Positions 1-10,465 of a stretch of DNA of 64,000 nt are shown here, piece after piece. A model generated the notes under the pieces. That model worked only from the letters and a program-made list of their open reading frames with translations. It was not told the origin of the DNA and searched no databases. The DNA is taken from positions 10,067,001 through 10,131,000 of the forward strand of contig NC_134546.1 of the NCBI RefSeq assembly GCF_050624435.1, given 5' to 3'. The stretch comes from Tenrec ecaudatus (lineage: Eukaryota; Chordata; Mammalia; Afrosoricida; Tenrecidae). Within the stretch, counting starts at the first letter, position 1, and every line of letters starts with the position of its first letter. A program made the translations under genes and the position numbers.

Positions 1-307
1 GAACCAATTATAAGGATCTATATATAACCTCCTCCCTGGGGGATGGATAACAGAAAAGTGGGTGAAAGGAGACGTTGGACAGTGTACGACATGAAAAAAA
101 TTTTTAATAAATTATCAAGGGTTAATGAGGGAGGGGGAGCAGGGAGGGAGGAGGAAAATGAGGAGCTGATATTAAAAACTCAAGTAGAAAGCAAATGTTT
201 TTAGAATGATGAAAGTAACAAATGTACAAATGTGTTTGACACAACGGATGGATGTATGGATTGTGATAAGAATTGTACAAGCCCCCAATAAAATGATTTT
301 TAAAAAT
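1..307 (+). mobile_element. Family A retroposon, 3' end
   Basis: This is the 3' end of an abundant retroposon seen at least six times in the window. It has a purine-rich GGGAGGG stretch, the block TTGTGATAAGAATTGTA, and then AATAAAATGATTTTTAAAA, which combines a poly(A) signal with the tail. The left part lies outside the window. G-rich 3' regions ending in AATAAA are typical of mammalian L1 3' UTRs, so this is either an L1 3' end or an L1-mobilised non-autonomous element. No coding capacity is seen. Confidence 0.75.
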
Positions 308-424
308 CTAACATTTTACTATTTTTCCCTTTTTACCCATTTTTGACTTATTATTTTTCCCATTTTCTGCTTTCTTTTGGTTTTAAGTTCATCTGCATTT
401 CATTTTGTTATTGCTAATGAGGGT

Positions 425-662
425 TTTAAAAATTATTATTAATTGGGAGTTAATACATATGTCATTCTATTGTTCAATCACATCACGCAGTGTTGTACAA
501 CTTCTATTACAGTCAGTTTCCAAACATTCTTCTTCCTGGAATCCTTGACATCGTCTCCCATTACCTGTCCCCACCCACTGTGACTCCCATCCCCATGAAA
601 CCTTTATTCTACTTGCTGTCCTTATAGGTTCATCAATTCTGGGTTTCATTAGTGAGATTGTT
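425..662 (-). mobile_element. L1-type 3' end, family C, antisense
   Basis: Read on the minus strand this matches the repeats at 39925-40168 and 52780-53015: 'GAAACCCAGAATTGATGAACCTATA', a G-rich stretch, a CAACTG/TACAAC block, and a terminus with TTAACTCCCAATTAATAA. It looks like a 5'-truncated L1 3' UTR. It contains no ORF2. The short minus-strand reading frame inside is not a gene. Confidence 0.55.
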
Positions 663-901
663 TTGGGTTAAGAGTTTCTTTATATGAAATCTAGGATAGG
701 TAAATCTATAGATACAATAACTAGATTACTAGATCCTTAGAATGATGTCAGGGGGATACAGAGCACAGGGCGGGGGAGGGAAACAAATAAAACTGGGTAC
801 AAGAATGGAGAAAATAATCTGAAATTGATTATGGTGATGATTGTGCAATTCTTTTTAATACATTTAAACCATTGAATTTTATCATACACGAAGTGTATGT
901 T
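663..901. other. No recognisable gene
   Basis: AT-rich sequence with a weak resemblance to an old L1 3' end around 830-890 (GATTGTGCAATTCTTTTTAATAC...CATTGAATTTTAT). No coding signal is seen. Confidence 0.3.
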
Positions 902-1379
902 TGTTAGTCTGTTTACTTTAGAGAAACAAATCCACAGAAACTCATGTATGAGAGAGTTTTATATAAATGTTAGTGTGCATCAAGAAAACATCCCAATCCA
1001 GTGCTTTCCAAGCCCACAAATCCAACATTAACCCATAGGTCCAACACCAATCCACAAAGTCCTCCTCCATCTCACAAAACAGATGCAATGATGCCGACTG
1101 CAGGAGGAAAGCTGAGTCAGTGAATGTGTACGCATCTCAGCACTGGCAGGGGTCTCCACATGGGTGCTCCAGCATCCAGGGCTGCATCGGGGTAGATCCA
1201 TATGGCTTCTCCTTGGGGATGTCTTGCAAGCTGAAGCAGGGAACTGCTAAGGCAGCTGCACCCTAGTGCGACCATCACAAAGCAAGAGACCTGAGAACTA
1301 GAAAGGCGAGGCTCACCAAGCCATTTATCCCTCCACCCTTCAATTAATCCCACATGTGTTTATCAGCCAGGTTGGCACA
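902..1379 (-). mobile_element. Solo-LTR-like repeat, family D, antisense
   Basis: About 480 bp starting TGTTAGTCTG and ending GGTTGGCACA on the plus strand, so it is bounded by TG...CA. The same repeat occurs in the opposite orientation at 53647-54144, about 500 bp, with the same ends. Ends and length suggest a solo LTR. No clear target duplication survives. The sequence inside reads like a GC-richer LTR U3 and has no gag/pol. Confidence 0.5.
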
Positions 1380-1566
1380 ATAAACTAACTCTATATGTCA
1401 ATAAAGTAATATTTAAAAAACATACACACAAAGGTACTGAAGGAAAAAGTTTAATCTGCACTGAAGGCATTAGCATAAAAGAAGACTTCAGGACTTTATG
1501 GACTACAAATTGAGATTCTTCAACAGATGGAACACTGGGAGAATTTTGTGGTCTATGCCAAAACAT

Positions 1567-2740
1567 TTAGAAGACAGCTACATGGTCAACCTCCTTGAAG
1601 AGATCCATATCTACGCTCATTCCAAAAGCAGGTGATCTAATGTGGAAATTATTGGGCAACATCATTAACATCATAGGCACATAGAATTTTGCTGAAGATA
1701 ATGTTAAAATATTGCTGTCATATATTGACAGAGAACTGCTAGATGTTCAAGGACAAGTCAGAAGAGGACAGTGAATGAGGAACGTCATTCCTGATGTTAA
1801 ATGGATGGATCATGGTCTAAACCAAAGAATTCCAGAAAGATGTTTACCTGTGTTTTATTGGCTATGTAAAGCTATCAGACTATACCATTTAAGTTACTCT
1901 GATTATCTACCGAATAGATAATCCAAGAAAATGGCTTATATGAAGAACAGAGCATCAATATTGCAGAAAGACTCATTAACACATGCACATGGCACAACCT
2001 TTCCCACTCAGAATTAAGATGACTTGCAGCAGTTACTGATGGATGTCAAAGAGTACAGCCTTCCATGGATCATACCTGACTGTAAAGAAAATTAAAATCC
2101 TCACAACTGGGCCAATAAACAACATCATGATAAACGGAGAGAAAAAAGAGGCTGTCAAAGATTTTATTGTACTTGGATCATTAAGCAGCGGTCATGGAAG
2201 TAGCAGTCAAGAAATCAAACAGCTGACCAAAGTGTGTAAGTAATCTGCAAATTTTACATATTGAAAAATCTACTGCAAGAGATTCCTTTAAAACTCTAAA
2301 AAGCAAAGATGTCATAAATTTTAAAAAGATGACTAAAGCGTGCTTGACCCAACCCGATTTTTTAAATCAACTCAGATGACTGTGAAAGCTAGACAATAAA
2401 ATTTTAAAAAAAGGAAAATGTAGAAGAAGTGATGCATTTGAATTGTGGTGTTGGCAAAAAATAACAAATATACTGTGGATTTCCAGAATAATAAATAATG
2501 AGTAAATCCATTTTAGAAGGAATAAAGCTGGAATATTCCCTACAGGTCAGATGGTGAAACTTCATCTTACTTACCTAGATATATCATCAGGGAAGATCAA
2601 TTCCTGGAAAATAACACCATGTTTGGTAGAGGATCAACGAAAACATGGAAAACCCAGAGTGAGATAGACTGACACAAAATCCACAATGGTTTCAAATATA
2701 TGCAAGATCATGAAGATGGCACTGGGGGCGGGGGGGGGGG
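1567..2740 (+). mobile_element. RTE (BovB-like) LINE fragment, RT region to 3' part
   Basis: Sense copy of the Afrotherian RTE LINE. In order it contains the RT block (GCAGCATCATTAACATC-like, then AATTTTGCTGAAGATAAT), a degenerate 'CAGAAAGATGTTTACCTGTG' block for RT motif A, the 'CCTCACAACTGGGCCAATAA' block, and the stretch around GGAAGTAGCAGTCAAGAAATC. The element is split by many stops and frameshifts, so it is dead. It runs to about 2740, where a poly(G) tract and an antisense AfroSINE follow. Confidence 0.8.
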
Positions 2741-2751
2741 TGTGTTAGTCA

Positions 2752-2890
2752 CTGCCAAAGTAGAAAGGCACCTCTTTCTCTCAGGGTGTGGTTTCACCTT
2801 GCTGACCTTGTGGTTAGCAGTCCAACACATAATCCACTACACGGGCAGGGTTCCTGAAGCTGGCAGAGGACTCAGAGGTTTCATTATTTG
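2752..2890 (-). mobile_element. AfroSINE fragment, antisense
   Basis: Shows the AfroSINE head in reverse: GCTGACCTTGTGGTTAGCAG followed by CCAACACATAATCCACTAC and a GGGTTCCT end. This is the reverse complement of the tRNA-derived promoter region of the SINE. Confidence 0.7.
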
Positions 2891-2983
2891 ATACACAAAG
2901 TTGCAATGAGCTGGAGCTGAGTGGGATGGCAACTAGCAACTAACCAAGAATAACATTCATTCATTTACATATATAGTCTAATC

Positions 2984-3139
2984 CAGTGGTTTTCAACCTT
3001 CCTAACCTTTCAACCTTCCGCGACCCTTCAATACAGTTCATGTTGTGGTGACCCCCCCCCCCAACCATAAAATTATTTTGTTGCTGTAATCTTGCAAACC
3101 CCCCCAAAGGGGTCGCGACCCACAGGTTGAGAACCACTG
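2984..3139 (+). mobile_element. SPIN-type non-autonomous hAT MITE
   Basis: Terminal inverted repeats CAGTGGTTTTCAACCTT and, at the other end, AGGTTGAGAACCACTG. The interior has CGACCC...AATACAGTTC, GTTGTGGTGACCCCC and GGGGTCGCGACCCACAGG, all hallmarks of SPIN_NA elements. The 8 bp to the left, gtctaatc, resemble the NTCTAGAN target of this hAT group, but the right flank does not match. It carries a short internal repeat of AACCTTCC/AACCTTTC. It sits at the edge of an old mammalian-wide repeat. Confidence 0.9.
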
Positions 3140-4011
3140 CATAAGCATTTGTCCAGTACATACCGTGTACCAGGCCTTGTTAAATGGTGGGTTCACAGAG
3201 ATCAATAAAAATTTCCCTATTATCTAAGCCTTTAGAAAAGGAGCTTGACTTGTCTGTTGTGTTTAAACTGAGAGATATTATTCTAAAAAATGATAGGATC
3301 ATTTACAATTCAAAAAGTCATGTATTAATTGTAAATCATTCTGGTGTGTTCTATAATAAATATTCATGATAAATGTTATACTGGTGAAAGTAATGTCTTT
3401 ACTATTCTACAAATATTATAATTCATGTAGATAGGCTTCTCTATAATGAATGTTCATTGGTGAGGCTTTATCCAAAATTTGCAATAAGTATTTTTGTAAA
3501 TTGCTCAAGATTCTCAATAAAGTTCCTAGGATAAAGGAAGGAGGATAATTTAGAAATATTTAAAATGTATTCCTTTTCCTCAAGCAACCTAATCTCCTAG
3601 AAAGCCAATACAACAAAAAATATATGTGGCTTTATCTACAAAATATAGCATGGAGGGAAGGTAGGCTTACAAAGGTTTAGGTGGGGAAAATGTTCTATGT
3701 AGAAAGTGATCAGTTTTATGTAGGATTTCAAAGGAGTGGGGCACTACTGGGTACTGTTCTATTTCTCTGCTTCATTTGGAGCCAAGAATTAGATCCATGT
3801 TTACTTTGCCAGGAACAAAGCATAACAAATCCCAACACCATGTGTCCTTTGCTACTGAGACTTAGCAGCCTGTACCTTCTGCCAGCCAACTCACCTTGGG
3901 ACAAACTGGGCTGATTTCAGCAGTGAAACACTTTCCATTGATTTGTTTTAGCTGTTTTTTTTTATTGTATAACTATTGTCAAAGTAAAAAGTTGTATGGT
4001 GTTTGTTACTT
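3140..4011. other. No gene; old repeat-like sequence
   Basis: About 3140-3235 resembles the common core of old mammalian repeats ('CATACCGTGTACCAGGCC...'). The remainder is AT-rich, non-repetitive by eye, and has no exon-like structure that I can support. Confidence 0.3.
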
Positions 4012-4453
4012 TTTTTTTTAAGATCATTTTATTGGGTGATCTCACAGCTCTTAAACAATCCATACATCAATTGTATCAAGCATATTTGTACATATGTTGC
4101 CACCATTATTTTCTAAACATTTATGATCTATTTAAGCCCTTGGTATCAGCTCCTTTTTCCCCCTTCCCCTTACCCTCGTGACCCCTTGATAAAGTATAAA
4201 TTATTATTATTTTCATATCTTACACTGATCGCTGTCTCACTTCTCCCAGTTTCTTTCCCCCTCCTCTCTGCACCTTCGCCCTGCCTTCCTGGTATCGACC
4301 TCCCATTTCTGTTCCTGAGAGGCTCATCTGATCTGGATTCCATCTGTCCTGAGCTCTTATCTGTACCTGTGTACATGCTCCGACCTAGCCCCTAGTAGAA
4401 GGCAGGTTTGGGGTCATGATAGTGGGGGGTGAGGAAGTCTCAAGGAACTAGAG
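4012..4453 (-). mobile_element. Family A retroposon, antisense, cut by SPIN
   Basis: Reverse-complement copy of the family A 3' region. It opens with AGATCATTTTATTGGG and continues through the CATACATCAATTGTATCAAGC block to GGGGTCATGATAGTGGGGGG. It ends at ...GGAACTAGAG exactly where the SPIN terminal repeat begins. In the intact family A copy at 7146-7165 the same sequence continues past this point, so SPIN landed inside this copy at a CTCTAG(TT) site. Confidence 0.8.
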
Positions 4454-5540
4454 CAGTGGTTCTCAACCTTCCTAATGCCGCAACCCTTTAATACAGTTCC
4501 TCATGTAAGTAGTGACCCCCAAGTATAAAATTATTTTTGTTGCTATTTCATAACTCTAATATTGCTACTGTTATGAATCTTAATGTAAATATCTGATATG
4601 CAGAATGTATTTTCATTGTTAAAAATTGAACATAATTAAAGCATAGTAATGAATCATGAAAACAATATGTAAATATATATTGTGAAATATTTATTTCTAA
4701 TTACAAATAAATGAAATTTTATCTTGAAGCATGGTGTAGCATGGGCAATAGTCTTAATATAACAATAATAAACTACATTGCTACATTTTGCGACAGTATG
4801 TATAAAAAGTCCATGTCAGTGAGAAGATTGAGATAGCTTCTCTCACCAGATCAGAAATTTTCGGGGCAGTCTTTTTGCAAGCGCACAAGAAGATTATCTT
4901 CCACAAGTCTACTTCTGTATTTAGACTTGATACACAACACGCTGGAAAACCCTGTTTCACAAAGATATGGTGTTGGAAATGGAAGAAGAAGGCACAACCC
5001 AGTCTCAGACAGACAGGATATGACTGCAAACACATGATCCAGAATTTTGTAACTGGCATTGTAGAGAAATCAGTTCTCGCTGCATCACTGTTAATTAAGT
5101 TCAAGGAACTCCTCTTGTGCTGCCTCAGGAACATCTTCAACTGACTGTGAATGGCTTCTGGCAGGTGCAGACGGGGCGGCAGGTAGATTTGGAAAGATTG
5201 ATGAATCTCTTCTGCAGGCATGTGCAGGTGTTCTTTCACAGAAACTATCATCGGAATCCTTTTGTCTGGTTCAATGTCATGTTCCTCAAAGAAAGCAGAT
5301 AAGGTAGGCAACATGTCAATTTTATTTTCATCCAATTTTTTTCCCCAAAGCTGAAGTTTCATTTAGAATGACTGGATCTTTTCAGACAAATTGAAGCATG
5401 CTGCATTGGTCCTTGCAGTGATAAACTTAACTCATTCAAGATGGCAACCAAGTAAGCTACTTTCTGCAGTTCACTTTTATCGCTAAAAGTGCCTTGAACT
5501 GCGGTCTTGCTTTCTGATTAAAAAACGTTTTGAGAAGAGA

Positions 5541-7650
5541 GAGTGGAGCACATCGTGGCTCACTAGGCCTGGAGGATGATATCCCGCTCTGAACAGCCAA
5601 TGCACAGAGTGGACCATGTGGCTGATCCCACTATGAGGCACGCCGTCCCTTGCTGGCCCAGGGCTCTAAGGGGGACAACACTGGAGACTCAGTGTTGGGA
5701 TGGGCCCAGACTGACCCGGTGACACCGAGTCAAATCACTAAAGGTATGCGGCAGAGCAACTGTGGGAGCAAAGCAGGGAGCCCCTGAGGGAGTACAAAGG
5801 ACAGACTCTGATGCCAGAGCATGGCACCCCATCAGACCTGACTGAAGGACACACCTAGAGATCAAAAATCAGACCTTAATCTATTTACAGGGTTTTCTTT
5901 CTTTTTAAGACTTTTTTCTTTTAATTAATTTATTCTTCTATGGGTCATTGGTTTTCTTTTTTGTTGTCATTGCTGTGTTCTCATTCATTGTCTATCTTGC
6001 TATGGCTTGATTTTTGGTGCATATTATTATCTTTACAGATCTATCTAGATAAGATAGGCTGGATGAATAGTCTGGAGGAGAAAACAACGGGACCAATGGT
6101 TCCAGGGGGACACGGGAGAAGTGGGTGCGGGGGTAAGGAGGTGGTGCTGACCAACCCAGGGACAGGGGAGCAATAAGTGATCCAAAATCAGTGACAAGGA
6201 GGATGTGAGGGGCCTGGTAGGGATTCAGCTGCAAGGGCAATGTAACCAAGAAAAATTAATGAAACCCAAATGAAGGCTGAGCATGATAGTGGGACAAGAG
6301 GAAAGTAAAAGGAAATAGAGGAAAGAACTAGGTGACAAAGGATATTTATAGAGGTCTAAATACAGGCATGTACATATGTAAATATATGTATATAGGAGGG
6401 GGGAAATAGATCTTTGTGCATGTATTTATAGGTTTAGTATTAAGGCAGCAGATGGACATTGGGCCTCCACTCAAGTACTTACCCAATGCAAGAACACATT
6501 GTTTTATTAAATTGGCATTCCATGATACACACCTTCCTGACATGATTGCTGAAGAAAAATGTGTGCATAAGCAAATGTGGTGAAGAAAGCTGATGGTGCC
6601 TGGCTATCAAAAGATATAGCATCTGGGGTTTTAAAGGCTCGAAGATAAACAAGCAGCCATCTACCTGAGAAGCATCAAAGCCCACATGGAAGAAGCACAC
6701 CAGCCTATCTGAGCATGAGGTATAGAAGAGACCAGTTATCAGACATCAAAGAACTAAAAATCATATCAGTGGGTTTCCACCTTCCCGATATGATCACTGA
6801 AGAAAAACGTGTGCATAAGCAAATGTGGTGAAGAAAGCTGATGGTGTCCAGCTATCAAACGATATAGTGTCTGGGGTCTTAAAGGCTTGAAGATAAAGTA
6901 GTGGCCATCTATCTCAGAAGCAACAAAGCCCACAGGGAAGAAGCACACCATCCAGTGTGACCACGAGCTGTTGAAGGGATCAGGTATCAAGCATCAAAAA
7001 AACAAAAAATTGTATCATTGTAAATGTGGGTGAGTGCACAGTGGAGACTCAAAGCCCATTGGTAGGCAACTGGACATCACCTTACTGAAGGGTTGTGGGG
7101 AGGAGATGAGCCAGTCAGGGTGCAGGGTAGCAGTGATGAAACATATAACTTTCCTCTAGTTCTTAAATGATTCCTCGCCCCCACTATCATGATCCCAATT
7201 CTACCTTACAAATCCGGCTATAACAGAGGATGTACATTTCTACAGATAGCAACTGGAAACACAGGGAATCCAGGACAGATGACTCCTTCAGGACCAGTGG
7301 TGAGAGAGACAATGGCTGGAGGGAATGTGGGGTGGAAAGGGGAACCGATTACAAGAATCTACATACAGACTCCTCCCTGGGGGATGGACAGCAGAGAAGA
7401 GGGTGGGGGAAGACGTTGGACAGTGTAATATATGACAAAATAATAATAATTGATGAATTATGAAGGGTTCATGAGGGAGCAGGGAGGGAGGAGGGGGGAA
7501 ATGAGGAGCTGATATTAAGGGCTCAAGTAGAAGGCAAATGTTTTGAGAATGATGATGGCAACAAATATACATATGTGCTTGACACAATGGATGGATGTAT
7601 GGATTGTGATAAGAATTGTATGAGCCCCCAATAAAATGATTTTAAAACAA
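5541..7650 (+). mobile_element. Family A retroposon, longest copy, inserted in SPIN
   Basis: About 2.1 kb, inserted in the SPIN transposase and flanked by near-identical AACGTTTTGAG / AATGTTTTGAG, as expected for target-primed reverse transcription. It ends AATAAAATGATTTTAAAA. It lacks reverse transcriptase, endonuclease or ORF1 similarity in any frame. The region at about 6530-6990 contains two diverged direct repeats of about 210-240 bp (6535-6715 and 6775-6960, each with GTGTGCATAAGCAAATGTGG). The distal part 7180-7640 is the 3' end shared with the shorter copies. Its left half resembles 20745-21833. Confidence 0.75.
6535..6960 (+). repeat. Tandem duplication inside family A
   Basis: Two imperfect direct copies, about 240 bp apart. 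Both contain GTGTGCATAAGCAAATGTGG, then GAAGAAAGCTGATGGTG, then a 'TATCAAA.GATATAG' block, a 'CTGGGGT.TTAAAGGCT' block and GAAGAAGCACACCA. They belong to the retroposon, not to a host gene. Confidence 0.8.
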
Positions 7651-8686
7651 TGTTTTGAGTTTATCACAAAGCTCAAAAACATGTTTTAAAACTTCTCTCA
7701 ACAACCATCTCACTTCAGTATGAAATAGCAGAGCATTATTTGGCGCATCCAATTCCTTGCACAGTTAAAAAATAGTTGCCTGTTTAAAGTGCTCGCCTTT
7801 ACAAAACTGACAGAACTTATGATGTTTCTCATCACTTCTTATGACTCTTGTGGCAGCGTCTTCAATGCTAATATTTGCCGATGAATCATACAGTGAGTTC
7901 CGATGACTTTTGGTGACTCATTCAGTACCAAACGTTGAATGAGCTGACAGATCGACATCCTAGCATAGCTGGAGTACCATCTGTGCAAATACCACAAATC
8001 TTTCCCCAAGAGATCTTACGCTCTTTTAGAAATGAACCAACTGTGTCAAATACATTACATGCAGTAGTTGTCGTTTCAAGAGGTTTGCAAAAAAGAAACT
8101 CATCTTTAAAGTCGCCAGCATTAATATACCTCACGTAAACCAGTAACTGTGAACAGTTTGCAACATCTGCAGATTCATCAAGCTGGATGCTAAATATTGG
8201 AAGTGGAGTAGATTTAATTTCTTGGATTACCTGATCAAGAATATCAGCAGACATGTCAACTATCCTTCTGCGGACAGTGTCGTTAGATAAGGAAAGTGCA
8301 CTCAATTTTGTACCAAATTCATCTCTGATCATAACTTGAACAATGTCTTTGGCCACTGGCAACAGTAAATCCTCAGCAACGGTGTGAGGTTTCATAGCTC
8401 TGGCGATTCTGAGTGCCATCAACTATGAAGCTTCAACAGCTGCTACATTTTCTTTGTGGTACTTGCCATCAGTGTCGAGTTTGGATTTCTTAAGTCCATC
8501 AGCTTCGCTTCTAAAATAGTTGGTATCCTTGATGGCAAAGCTCAGATGCTTGCTATTAAAATGGTGTTTTAGTTTGTTCAGCTTCATTGATTCAGCTGAT
8601 AGAAGGTTACAACAAATAACACATTGCAGTTTCCCAATTCCTGCGCTAATTATTGAGGTAAAACCATACTGTAAAAAATCTTCACT

Positions 8687-9104
8687 GGATGTACACTAGT
8701 ACAGATAGGAACTGGAAACACAGGGAATCCAGGATGGATGATCCCTTCAGGGCCAGTGGTGAGAGTGGCGATACTGGAAGGGTGTAGGGAGGATGGGGTG
8801 GAAAGGGAGAACAGATTTAAGGATCTACATATAACCTCCTCCCTGGGGGACAGAGAACAGAAAAGTGGGTGAAGGGAAATGTCAGACAGTAGCAAGATAT
8901 GACAAAATAATAATTTATAAATTATCAAGGGTTCATGAGGGAGTGGGGAAGGAGGGGAAAATGAGGAACTGGTGTCAGAAGCTTAAGTGGAGAGCAAATG
9001 TTTTGAGAATGATGAGGGTAATGAATGTACAAATGTGCTTTATGCAATTGATGTATGTATGGATAGTGATAAGAGTTGTATGACCCCCTAATAAAATGAT
9101 TTTT
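8687..9104 (+). mobile_element. Family A retroposon, 5'-truncated copy
   Basis: Begins GGATGTACACTAGTACAG and ends CTAATAAAATGATTTTT. It is flanked by a 13-bp target duplication, aaaaatcttcact at 8674-8686 and aaaaatcctcact at 9105-9117 (12 of 13 identical). The target sits just upstream of the SPIN transposase, so this insertion is younger than SPIN. Confidence 0.85.
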
Positions 9105-9117
9105 AAAAATCCTCACT

Positions 9118-9929
9118 ATATTTTATTTTCTTAATGTTCTTCTCTACACAATCCATTGTCATGGGATGGTTTGCTACTGAAAATAATATATAACAATAGC
9201 TTTAATAATACAAAAGATGATAAATGGCATAGTTCAGTCAATACAGTTCATTAAAGTTTCCTATGATATACCATTGTGTTTTTTTCTTACATACCTGTTA
9301 CTATCACAAGGGGGGAGTATTCACATCAATCACAGCTGAATATAAAAAGATCAATCAGCATCCAGATTAAGTTCCCATGGTACAGATATATACATATTTT
9401 TGCAGTAATTGATGATTTTACAGTACATGATTTTACATTTACCCAGTAATTAGAATTCACAAAATGTTGTTTTACCTCCAATACTGCTGCTTTCAACACA
9501 GTAGCTACTTTTAACAAAGTAGCTGCTTCAACACAGCAACTGCTCTCTACGCATGTGCGACTGGTCCGCATAAGTACATTATGGCACCAACCCTGTCACA
9601 GACTCCTGTATTTGTACAGGGTGTATGTGATAGGGTTGGCGTGACAATGTCAACACACCAGGTACTCATATGTGGACGTATCTGCATTTGGGTGAACCTG
9701 CCTGGACACGGATACAGATGTGGTGTCTTAGTTCCTAAGTTGCTGAGGTTTTCTCAGGAAAGAGTGTTGAATTTTATTGAACTTTTTCTGTATCACGGAT
9801 AAGATTATATTGTTTTTCACATTTGTTTTACTTATGTGGTTATTACATTGGCTTTCTAATGTTCAAGTACCTTTGAGTAATAAAGTATAAATGAGTATCA
9901 AACTCATTTGATAATTGCATACTTTTTCA
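9118..9929. other. SPIN-flanking or SPIN 5' region, unassigned
   Basis: AT-rich sequence right of the second family A insertion. By position it could include the 5' non-coding region of SPIN, but I find no right terminal repeat (…GAGAACCACTG). It contains the hairpin described separately. No gene is supported. Confidence 0.35.
9581..9643. repeat. Nested inverted repeat (hairpin)
   Basis: Outer arms CACCAACCCTGTCACA (9585-9600) and TGTGATAGGGTTGGCG (9626-9641) pair at 14 of 16 positions. Between them sits a perfect inner stem CCTGTA (9605-9610) / TACAGG (9615-9620) with a TTTG loop. The fold is about 57 nt long. It could be the ends of a very short decayed transposon or a palindromic part of a transposon's subterminal region. 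Confidence 0.7.
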
Positions 9930-10252
9930 TATACAGCTAAATCTGCCGGCTACAGTATTATTGAAAATGTTGCTTTTATAAATCTTTGTTTATAAGGGAT
10001 ACTAGTCTATAATTCTCTTTTGTGTGTCTTCTTTGTCTGGGTATAAAGAATTGTGCTGGCTCAATAGCAAGAGTTCTATGAAGAGATTAAGTAGGACTGG
10101 TATCAGCTCTTCTCTGAAATGTTTCACAGAATTCTCCACTGCAGCCATCTGGTCCTGAGCTTTTTTGCTTAGTTGTTGGCAGATATTTTTATGACATTTC
10201 CTCCTTTCTTTTGCAATGAGTTTGTTTAAATTTTCTGCCTATGTTCTTATTT

Positions 10253-10465
10253 GAGGAGCCCTGATGGCATAGTGGTTATGTAATGGGCTGCTAACCTTCA
10301 GGTCAGCAGTTTGAAGCCACCAGCCACTCCTGACAATAGAGGCTTTCTACTCCTATAAAGAGCTACAGACTCAAACCCCCAGGGGCAGTTCTACCCTGTG
10401 CTATAGGTTCACTATGAGTTGAAATAGATTTGATGGCAGCGAGTTTGGGTTTGATTTGGTGCTTG
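10253..10465 (+). mobile_element. AfroSINE, full length, inserted in L1
   Basis: Complete copy. It has the tRNA-like head GAGCCCTGATGGCATAGTGG with GGTCAGCAGTTTGAA as the B-box region, the body CTTTCTACTCCTATAAAGAG, GGGGCAGTTCTACCCTGTG, and the tail GATGGCAGCGAGTTTGGGTTT. The L1 continues on both sides. Confidence 0.9.

Larger units (their letters stand above)
4788..8680 (-). pseudogene. hAT (Buster-group) transposase of SPIN, decayed
   Basis: Minus strand, in two pieces separated by a 2.1-kb insertion. Order from the N-terminus: a BED-type zinc finger at about 8530-8640 with CVIC and KHHFNSKH, keeping the C..C...H..H ligands; then 'ALRIARAMKPHT'; then the catalytic-core start 'IQLDESADVANCSQLLVYV', where DESAD corresponds to the first acidic residue of the hAT DDE triad; then 'ICTDGTPAMLG', the second. 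The C-terminal dimerisation region is at about 4850-5030 (LPFPT.YLCETGFS...KSKYRSRL..). This layout is that of SPIN and its domesticated relatives ZBED5/ZBED8/FAM200. It is inactive: there is an in-frame stop at 8423-8425, a frameshift near 7950, more stops before the insertion, and the insertion itself. It is a transposon gene, not a host gene. Confidence 0.85.
4454..8686 (-). mobile_element. Large SPIN-type hAT transposon, interrupted
   Basis: Starts at 4454 with the SPIN terminal repeat CAGTGGTTCTCAACCTTCC, preceded by the candidate target duplication aactagag (4446-4453). SPIN subterminal sequence follows (TTGCTACTGTTATGAATC, then TGTAAATATCTGATATGCAG). The transposase then runs on the minus strand. 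A 2.1-kb family A element is inserted at about 5541-7650, flanked by near-copies of AACGTTTTGAG. A second family A element is inserted at 8687-9104, flanked by aaaaatcttcact and aaaaatcctcact. I could not find the right terminal repeat, so the element is truncated there or its end is too diverged to see. This is the autonomous form rather than a MITE. Confidence 0.85.

Noticed and set aside
4781..8680. Host ZBED5-like gene
   Set aside because: SPIN terminal and subterminal sequence adjoins the coding part, the frame has stops and frameshifts, and no introns or host promoter are seen. A transposon copy explains it better.
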